Of a stretch of 64,000 nt of DNA, positions 36,101 to 46,455 are shown piece by piece. The position numbers and the translations under genes were made by a program. The stretch covers positions 2,818,229 to 2,882,228 of the forward strand of contig RPFO01000406.1 of the NCBI GenBank assembly GCA_009746045.1, written 5' to 3'. The stretch's first letter is position 1. Each line of letters starts with the position of its first letter. The notes below the pieces were generated by a model that made no database searches, was not told the DNA's origin, and saw only the letters and a program-made list of their open reading frames with translations. The DNA comes from Mesostigma viride. Taxonomy: Eukaryota; Streptophyta; Mesostigmatophyceae; Mesostigmatales; Mesostigmataceae.

Positions 36101-39100
36101 GGGTCGCTTGCAGGGCCTAGGTATAAGTAAGTCAGCTTTCCAGGCTCACTGCGCTGTGCATGGTGCCGTGCCCAGCACTGAAGGGGACAGCGGTTATGCC
36201 TAGCTGAAGTGAAGAGAAGCGGGGGATGGGAAGGAAGATGGTCGGGGAGAGGCGGAAAGGGGAAGGGGAGGGGGTAAGTACAGTGTAGGAGGGGGGGGGA
36301 GGGGAAGGGAAAGGAGGGGAGGGAAAGGGAGACGGGGGAGGGGAGGAGGGGAGGAGGGGAGGAGGGGAGGGGAGGGGAGGGGGGGGGAGGGAGGGGGGGG
36401 AGGAAGGGGGTAGTTTAAATAAAAGTGTGATTATTTATCCCCTCCCGAATTGGCAGGAGGGACTTCACATGTTGATGAGAACACTCAAGGATATTCGGCT
36501 GTTATACAACCACCCGGCATTAGTTAATGTTCTGCATTTCGTAGCAGGAATTGGTTGGTTTACATGCTGAGGTCAGCCAACTTGGCTGGAATCCTGCCAG
36601 ATCTACCAAATACTCAATAGTTCTACCACGATTTGGAATAGTTCAGGGTCACGAGGTGTGGTAACAGCACCTGACGCCACGTGCACACCACGTGCACACA
36701 TAGATTTGCACATGCATATCAGGCACACAACAAACAGATACGACCTGCATAGTGCATCTCAGCAGTCAACCAATATGCACCCCAGTTACAGTGGCTGGTC
36801 CAATAAGCACCATACTCACATTTCTCAGCATTTTTCAGTCCGGTTGGTAGGTACGTATCTGCCAGGCGCACGGGAACAAATCCAATTGCATTGTCGGAGC
36901 CCCTAATATCTCTGAGTATGGCTGCACGAGATTAGACACGTGACGTGGCTCGTGCCAACGTACGCTCCCATCGGACCCTATCTTCGAAATTGGCAAACGG
37001 CTCTTGAGCAATAAATAATTAAATGCTGTTCAACGTACCAGCGCCACCTGTCCTCTCCAACTAGGACTTGGCAGGCCAACAACTTCGGCTTGAAGCCTAG
37101 CAGGGGGGGGGGGGGGGAGGGGAGCAGGGATGGGAAGGAAAGGGAGGGGAGGGGAGGAGAGAGTCCTGCGGGGAAAGAAGGGCAGTGGAGTATTTGCAGC
37201 AGATTTTTTGTTTTATGGCTTTCGGCACGCCCATGCAGCTAGTTGCTCCTCCCTTCTCTCCACTATCCGAGCTCAATGAATGGCGGTGCAAGATCCACGA
37301 CTTTGGGGCACTTGGGCTTCTCAACACCCAAACAGAAAAATTACCCCTTAATAGTTAGGTTATGCATGCAGCTACTATTTGTTTCAGATGTCCCAACTAC
37401 CCTGCCAAACATATATTTCTCCCTATTCTTGGTTTTGCTCTACTCCAGGGGATCCTCCATGCACACAATAAGCTTCGTTATCCATGCAGATCCTGCATCT
37501 GGGTATTGTTCAGTCATCAAATTGGATGCCAGTCTAAGTGCGTGCAGCAACGCATGTCGCATTTTGTTGTTTAATGTGATCAGGGCAAGTCGAGGACGGC
37601 ATATATATTCATAAAGAATGATAAATTACGGTGGTGAGATTATATATGTACATAATGACATGTAATTGTGGCACAAAGAAGCTATCATGCCATGGATTGA
37701 CCAGCATATTGTCATCGCGGATGTACATCTCTACTTTAGTTATTGTAACATTAACTATCGGGCGATGCCTTATTCTATGTCTTGCGGCAACCCTGCTCAT
37801 TTTTTTTTGCATGATTTACTGAATGGGTACAATGGTTTCTTTCTTAGACAATCTGTGTTTATCACCTGTTAAATGTCTCAGGAACTGTGTTCAAAATAGA
37901 CATGCACATACATACAACATGGACTTGCGAGTATTGGTTACTGACCCTGGATAGTATTCAAACTAACACTCAGATTGTTAGCTGTGTAGTGGCTGGCTTT
38001 CCCATTATACCCCTACACATCCATGGTGCTCATACCCGTTTATGTCCATTACATACGTCCTGCGTTTTTAGCTGCACCGTGTCAGAGGTTTATTCACCTT
38101 ACTGAGTCCAAGTGATCAACCTGTCTGCCCTGGTACTTTGGATGCAGATCCGTCTCGAATAACGAGAGGCTTTGCGGGCCAACTCCACTTGACGGCAACG
38201 GACAACCAATGCAATTATACAGGGCTTCTACCAGCGGGTACACATGCCCCTGTAAGCAGGCTCTCCACATTTTTTGGATGGCAGGAACTAGATGAGCTGA
38301 TAAGCTATACTACTACGATATTAAACTTGTAGAGTGTTAACATGTTACGATATTAACTGTAGCTAATACTGTAGTTAATATTAAGATATTATAGTACTAC
38401 GATGTTAAACTAGATTGCTGCTGTAATCAAGCAATACGCTAGGTTTTTATAGCCTTAGTTCTCACAGGGTCATTTTTCAATTTTTAGATCGCAACACTGA
38501 GCGGTCAGAAAGATGGATGTCCTGCCTTGCTGCCAAGGTTAGTGGCCTAGTAGTAGTTGACTCTGATGTGTTGAGTGTGGCCCAGTCCGCCAAGCGAAGA
38601 GGCAACTTGGGACGGTCGCGCTGTACTGGTGCCAGGAGAGCTTTTTGGTGATGGTGGTTGGTATGTTTTGTTATTTATATTGTCAGGACTAAAAGTTAAT
38701 AATATCAGGAATATGTCCCATATAAGCCTGACTAGGCCTGCAATTAATTAATCAGGATGAGTTCAGGGTAGTCTCTTTTCAGGGCTAAGAAGGCCCAGAT
38801 GGTTCTATGCCGATACTTGTCAATTACCTGCAGTTGTATGTTTGGTGCCGGATTCACTCAAGGCGTCTGAGGAGTTCTCTAGTTTTGTTTCCTTCTTATA
38901 GTATGTATTACTATTGTGTGACAGCAGAGCACATGCACCGACCGCTAGGTGGCACCAGTGATTCCGGCAGTGAGACCTGGACCTGCGAGCAGGCGCTAGT
39001 AATTCTATCATGGAACTGCACTGCTATGTTAGGGCATCAACAACGGTAATGAAGATGAGGATGGTGGGAATGCGAGGGGATGGGCATGGGGATGGGGATG

Positions 39101-42100
39101 GGGATGGGGATGGGGATGGGGATGAGGATGGGGATGGGGATGGGGATGGGGATGAGGATGGGGATGGGGATGGGGATGGGGATGGGGATGGGGATGGGGA
39201 TGGGGATGGGGATGGGGATGGGGATGGGGATGGGGATGGGGATGGGGATGGGGATGGGGATGGGGATGGGGATGGGGATGGGGATGGGGATGGGGATGAG
39301 GATGGGGATGGGGATGGGGATGGGGATGAGGATGGGGATGGGGATGGGGATGGGGATGGGGATGGGGATGGGGATGGGGATGGGGATGGGGATGGGGATG
39401 GGGATGGGGATGGGGATGGGGATGGGGATGGGGATGGGGATGGGGATGGGGATGGGGATGGGGATGGGGATGGGGATGGGGATGGGGATGGGGATGGGGA
39501 TGGGGATGGGGATGGGGATGGGATGGGGATGGGGATGGGGATGGGGATGGGGATCGGGACGGGACGGGACGGGACGGGACGGGACGGGACGGGACGGGAC
39601 GGGACGGGACGGGGACGGGGACGGGGACGGGGACGGGGACGGGGACGGGGACGGGGACGGGGACGGGGACGGGGACGGGGACGGGGACAGGGACGGGGAC
39701 GGGGACGGGGACGGGGACGGGGACGGGGACGGGGACGGGGACGGGGACGGGGACGGGGACGGGGACGGGGACGGGGATGGGGATGGGATGGAGATAGGGA
39801 ATTGGTGAGGATAATGATACCATAGTGATGAATCTTGCTGTGCCTCCTCTATGGTGGTTTCATACTAGTGGTTCTTTCTAGTATAGAAAGAAGCATAAAG
39901 AATGTTTTTTTCCCATCCTATAACAACAAGGCAAGCACTGTCTGTTTTGACGTGTTTGGAATCGATGTTTGCCCTACCTCGAGAACTGCGGTTTTGCACT
40001 TGCAGATTGCTTTGATACTGCTTCGAACTCCGATAAAGATTACAACTGTTCTGCCAGCACTCCAGCTTGCAGCTCCGCTAATGACCAGTGCGCTGGTAAG
40101 GGTCGTTCAGTGAGAACAGAACGGAGGATGTCTTTTTATCAACCGCTGGATTTTTTTGTGAGAAACGTGGAGGGCTAAGGGCTCCACAAGTTTGGTTGTC
40201 TTATGCAGCTGACAGCATAGCTGTGTATAGTATGCTAAGATACATGTGCAGTATATTTATGCATGCAATACACTGCGCGTGCATGCAGTGCATTGCCAAC
40301 TACGTTCTCCAGTAGAAATCAGGGCCGTTCATGAGCTCTGCAGTGATTCTGCACATTTACCTTGTTATGTCATTTCTGACTGCACCAGTTGGTAGAGTTT
40401 ATGCAGCTGCCATATATTTACTAAGATCTCCAATCCTAGCAAGCATGTTAAGCATTTAATGGGCCAGAAAAGTAAGCAGCCAGTCAACAAAATCCTGACC
40501 ATGCTGCATGGCATCTGTACCATCCATGCTGAGTATACGTCCGTGATGCCAAGAGATGAAAGCATGGTTCTGGGTGAATTCTCCTGAAACATGAGCCCGG
40601 GAGCCATGACCCCGATATGATGGTTTGAGAAGCTCTTGTTGTATGACACCCGTGCACCTTGCACCTTGCATGCATTCACTGCATTCACTGGCGTGCCATG
40701 CCATGAATGATCACATCCATCCTCTTAACTAGTGTGCCATGCTCCAGATTCTTACATAAATGTGCTTAACTAACATGCCATGCTACAGATGCTTACATAC
40801 TTCCTCGTTACTAGCATGTAGTGCAAATGATGCTTTAGTTTCTCTTACTATTAACACACTAGTCTGCAAGAGTTTATGGGATACATTCATGGCTTGAACT
40901 TGTATACTCGTGCCACCTGTAAAATACACACCTATCGCTCAAGCTCTTCGACCTGATAACTTGGCATCACTTGGTATTTTGCTGCAGTTCGAAACAACCT
41001 ATTGTGTTCTGTATGCAAAAGTCGTGATATCCTTTCTCCTTGCATAATGCTCATTACAAAAGAAATGAAGATTGCTGTGGGGGTTACTGTTGCGTTATAA
41101 ATGTTTGGTGGTTACTGTTGCGTTATTCCATCCACTATGTATGCCCATCACCAATGTAATTAAATTGTGGCTGGTACTAAAGCATACTACTAATTAATTG
41201 AATTCGTAGCTTATGGTAGCCACGCACTGACCTAGGGCAGCACCCCAATGATGGCCTCAGGTGATACAGTGGTGGCCGACCACTTTCCTTTAGCAACCAA
41301 CGTCGGCAAACGCATGGCTGAAATGTAAGCGCCAACATGCACCAATAATCAGCACGTACAACTAGGACATTGGACACATTCATGTGGTCGTAATTCTGGC
41401 ATTCAAATGGCAAAGACATAGACACCTTTGCTAACATTCGACGTCACAATCTCGGCGCTAGGAATTGGGCCGACAATTGAATCGAGGTTCTGAGGGCCCT
41501 GGGGGCTGTAGCAACCAATGGTAGTCCCGAAAGTAATAACTTCGACACCTAATATCTTGTGGTATACAGAACTGTTTTGTATAAGAAAAGTAGCGCCGGG
41601 AAGGTTACGGCAAGCCCTGGCAGTCTTGGCCAGAAATACGGTGGGTAAGTTGTCAAGGCTGAGCCGTTCTGCACTTCTGAAAAGCGTTTAGTTGTTTTTC
41701 AAGGTTGTCATCTCAAGGATAACGTCAGACTTCTGTAGGTTTCTATACTTAGTGTGGCATTTTTGTTGAATGAGTTTCTCAACAAAGTAGCTAACAGCTA
41801 TAAGGCTCCCAAAGCAGTAATTCCAGATTTCCGCTCATTCCTTGATGCTTATGCCGGCACTGTGGTCCGTATTTTGGGGGTGCTTTCCTCATCTTTGGCC
41901 TGTCATGATATTGGAGTACAGTATGCTTTGATACGAACAATGGTACCGCCTTGGACGACGGCTGTGACATATCCTCCCCCGTGTGTGACCCGGGCGCTGC
42001 CACATGCGGTGGTACGTGTCAATTCAGTCATCACTCTGATTGACGGATGTCTTGCTTTTGCAAAATGTCAACACTCACACTCACGCTGCTGCGCCGGCTC

Positions 42101-45100
42101 TTTTTTTCCATTACTGTTTCTTCTAAAAGGCGTAATTTTCTCATTTATGTTTCTCCAACAAATTATATGTGTGCTCACCCTAGCATACAGATGGCCGTGT
42201 TGCCATCTGGTAGACATGTCTGTATTATTCCACCGTATAGAGATGGCACACATATTGTAATAAATTTGATGTTTTGTGGTGATGCATGCAAAGCAAAGCA
42301 AGGCCATAAATGGATGTGGTCATTGTTGGTTTAAGCATGCCCCGTAGTAAGAGGGGAAACTCGTTTAAGCCCACCCCTGAGCCCTACAGCCCTAGTGGGA
42401 GCATGGTGGATCCAAGCCCTAGTGGGAGCATGGTGGATCCAAGCCCTAACGCCCTAGTGGGAGCATGGTGGATCCAAGCCCTGAAGCCCTAGTGGGAGCA
42501 TGGTGGATCCAAGCCCTAGTGGGAGCATGGTGGATCCAAGCCCTAGTCGGGAGCATGGTGGATCCAAGCCCTAGTGGGAGCATGGTGGATCCAAGCCCTA
42601 ACGCCCTAGTGGGAGCATGGTGGATCCAAGCCCTGAAGCCCTAGTGGGAGCATGGTGGATCCAAGCCCTAACGCCCTAGTGGGAGCATGGTGGATCCAAG
42701 CCCTAACGCCCTAGTGGGAGCATGGTGGATCCAAGCCCTAGTGGGAGCATGGTGGATCCAAGCCCTAACGCCCTAGTGGGAGCATGGTGGATCCAAGCCC
42801 TAGTGGGAGCATGGTGGATCCAAGCCCTAGTGGGAGCATGGTGGATCCAAGCCCTAACGCCCTAGTGGGAGCATGGTGGATCCAAGCCCTAACGCCCTAG
42901 TGGGAGCATGGTGGATCCAAGCCCTAACGCCCTAGTGGGAGCATGGTGGATCCAAGCCCTAGTGGGAGCATGGTGGATCCAAGCCCTAGTGGGAGCATGG
43001 TGGATCCAAGCCCTAACGCCCTAGTGGGAGCATGGTGGATCCAAGCCCTAGTGGGAGCATGGTGGATCCAAGCCCTAACGCCCTAGTGGGAGCATGGTGG
43101 ATCCAAGCCCTAGTGGGAGCATGGTGGATCCAAGCCCTAGTGGGAGCATGGTGGATCCAAGCCCTGAAGCCCTAGTGGGAGCATGGTGGATCCAAGCCCT
43201 AGTGGGAGCATGGTGGATCCAAGCCCTAGTGGGAGCATGGTGGATCCAAGCCCTAGTGGGAGCATGGTGGATCCAAGCCCTAGTGGGAGCATGGTGGATC
43301 CAAGCCCTAGTGGGAGCATGGTGGATCCAAGCCCTGAAGCCCTAGTGGGAGCATGGTGGATCCAAGCCCTAGTGGGAGCATGGTGGATCCAAGCCCTAGT
43401 GGGAGCATGGTGGATCCAAGCCCTAGTGGGAGCATGGTGGATCCAAGCCCTGAAGCCCTAGTGGGAGCATGGTGGATCCAAGCTTAAGTTTTTGGGTGGA
43501 TGCTGCATCCCTGATGTCTGCTCTACTCGGTAAAAATGTCAGTACTGACTTAGCACGACTTCGCGGTGTAGGGGGGGAGGGGGTTAAGTCGTTTAAGCCC
43601 ATGAGCAGGCAGAATGTCTCTAACCATGAATCCAGACGGTAAGTAAGAAGTTGGGTGTATTGCAGCTGGGTGTTGGCTGAAATCAATGAGTACCACGTGC
43701 CCTAAGCCTGAGTGCTCTTGGCATTGCATCATGTCTCTGACGATCCATTGAGATGGTACTTAACTCACGGTTGGTGGTGTGTGTGTGTGGGGGGGGGCTG
43801 TTCAAACCTTGCTTGCGCATGGTGTAAACTTTCTTTGTGCTGTTCAAACCTTGAATGCGTTGTCCCTATCCATAAACCTAGCTGATACTTTGGTACAATG
43901 CGCGCGTCCAGGCTTATTGTGCTACTCAGGGTAACGGTTACTTCGTTACTTACTTCGTAGGGCTTACCTTGGGGAGCTGCGTGGCGGTTCAGCGGTTCCC
44001 AGTGTGAATTGCTCGAGTCACAGCGTGTGCTTCACACATAGCTCAACCATCTCGAGCCGCAGGGTGTACTTCAGACGGCGGAGCCACCTTCATGTAAATA
44101 GGGCCCCGCGTGCTATTCTATCAAGGTGCTATAGTATATATATCAAGGTGCTATAATATATATCAAGGCGGTTCCCCTATAACTAGGCCCCCGCGCGCTT
44201 GACAAACTAGATGCATGCGGAGCCCAGTCTGCACCACCCTTAGAATTGGCTGCTTGTGGGTGGCAAGGAAATTCTCACTGTTTGCTTGCTCGGTGCAGAC
44301 GATGCAAGTGTGCTGGAAGGTCTTCCGTTGAGGTGGCCTGAATTGTAGTATAGGTCCTCAAGCGTGAAGCAGTTCCAATGAATCGCTCACTGTGTAAAGA
44401 TCAATGTCTTTTGCAGGTTTTCTTTGACTTAATTTGAGCAATGCTCGTAACTTGTTCCTCAACATGCAAAACATGCCCCCTTGTTTGCGCCCAAACATCT
44501 GTGCGTGTGTCGGACAGCCTGCCATAACGATGCCACCGGCACGAGCACCGACACCGGGTGTAATTCAAGCCTTCCAATCTGTGTTCGTGGGACATGCTAC
44601 GGTAAATTTACAGTAAAACATGTTACTCCTAGTATATAGTATTCAGCGGTAGGAGAACATACTACTAGTATATAGTATTCAGCGGGCGTCCAGGAGCTGT
44701 GCTCAGCTAAATATATACCGACCGTGCTCCATGTGGGATCTTGAATTGGCTGGATTGCGTTCTACGGATTGCCTGCCCTTCTCTTGTTGGATGTCCATGC
44801 CCCGTCCGGCCCCGCACGGTTTTGGGGCCTTACGATGCGCACCGAACGCGGTGCCTTTACTGCCCTATGCGCACGGATGGGGCAGATACGGTGCCTTGCA
44901 TGGATGGGTGCGACTAACCAGCCTTTCTTGCGTGCTTGTCCTCGCATGGGGGGGTGTTGCGGCGGCACGGCCGCTGCCATGCCGCCCCAACTTTTTGGCC
45001 CGGCGCCATGCATTGCAGTGTGCGTGGACGACAAGACAGGCACGAACATGGACTCTGGGTGCAACGAAACCGCGCCCTACTGTGGGGACGGGCTCTTCTG

Positions 45101-46061
45101 TGGAAGTAAGTGGCTGCGTGTGTGCGACGGTGTGCGTGCGTGAGTGGGTGAGTGGGTGTGGGTGTGTGGGTAGGGGGGTGGAGGTGCGGCGCGGGAACGT
45201 GGGCATGCGTGCATGGCTTATGCGTAAAAGAGATCGTGCTATATGCATGTTGCTGTTCCCCCCGAACCACATGAATCCCTCTTCCTTTTCTGTTGGAAGT
45301 ATCTGTGGTAAGCAAATACTAGTAAGTAAACATTTTTTGAATGTGGAATCATGTGTTTGAGCGCATCTATAGCTAATGTGCTCACTTCTCGCGCCTTAGT
45401 TCATGCCTTTTACCGCCCATCTATGTATATATTTCTCAACAGTGAAAATGTTTGTAAATCCTCAAGAAAACGCCGGGGTAGATAACTCCCTAACGTAAGA
45501 AATAAGATTCAAACCCGAGATAACCAATGTCGTGCATCACATACGTGGCTCTGGGCGTGCTCGCTGGCTACCCATGTGGCCATACGTGCATCCATTTGCA
45601 GACTGCTTGGACAGTGGCACCGGACGCGCGCCGGACACCGGTTGCACCCCTGACGCCCCCTTCTGCCTGTATTTCGGCGCGGCAAATGTCGAGGGCCGCG
45701 CCGGCATCTGCAGCGGTGAGCTAGATGGCTGCATGCAATTATTAGCATGCGTGGATTAGGTACTCTTTTGCTGTCACCCTGCAGCCTCTCCCAAGGGACG
45801 CGATGGATGGATGGATGAATGGTTGAGCGAATCTGTGGTGCTTCAAGCATGCTTGTGCCGGACACCCCTCTTACATATCAAAGATGGCACCCTCTTTTCT
45901 CGGACAGCTGTCTACACACCCTAGGGTGACCCTGACGGGTTTGGTAGCAGTACCATCTCATCCAGAAGGACACCCTCTTGGATGCCTATGTATAGCGAGG
46001 CACTCTTTTCACATATGTGTGTGTGTCCGTGCGTGGGTGTGTGCGTGGGTGCGTGCATGTG

Positions 46062-46157
<96 letters not shown>

Positions 46158-46297
46158 TCCGTCCGTGCGTCCGTCCGTGCGTCCGTGTGTGCGTCCGTGT
46201 GTGCGTCCGTGCGTGCGTCCGTGCGTGCGTCCGTGCGTGCGTCCGTGCGTGCGTCTGTGCGTGCGTGCCTGCGTGAGAGAGACAGAGAGAGAGAGAC

Positions 46298-46348
<51 letters not shown>

Positions 46349-46413
46349 GAGAAAGAGACAGCGAACGAGAGAGAGAGAGAGAGAGAGAGAACGAGAGAGA
46401 GAGAGAGACATAC

Positions 46414-46455
<42 letters not shown>

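Noticed and set aside
38484-38536. Possible extra small exon after TTTTTAG
   Set aside because: No Cys pattern or clear donor; the cap exon joins directly to Cys module 1 in frame.
39010-39825. Open frames of 240-270 codons on both strands (Asp-Gly, His-Pro, Gly-Met repeats)
   Set aside because: They follow entirely from the 6-bp and 5-bp array periods; no unique sequence and open on both strands.
42388-43483. CRISPR-like array
   Set aside because: Units are contiguous with no unique spacers; this is a eukaryotic minisatellite.
44731-45360. 209-residue frame over Cys module 4
   Set aside because: In a different register from the phase-consistent exon 45019-45105 and without motif.
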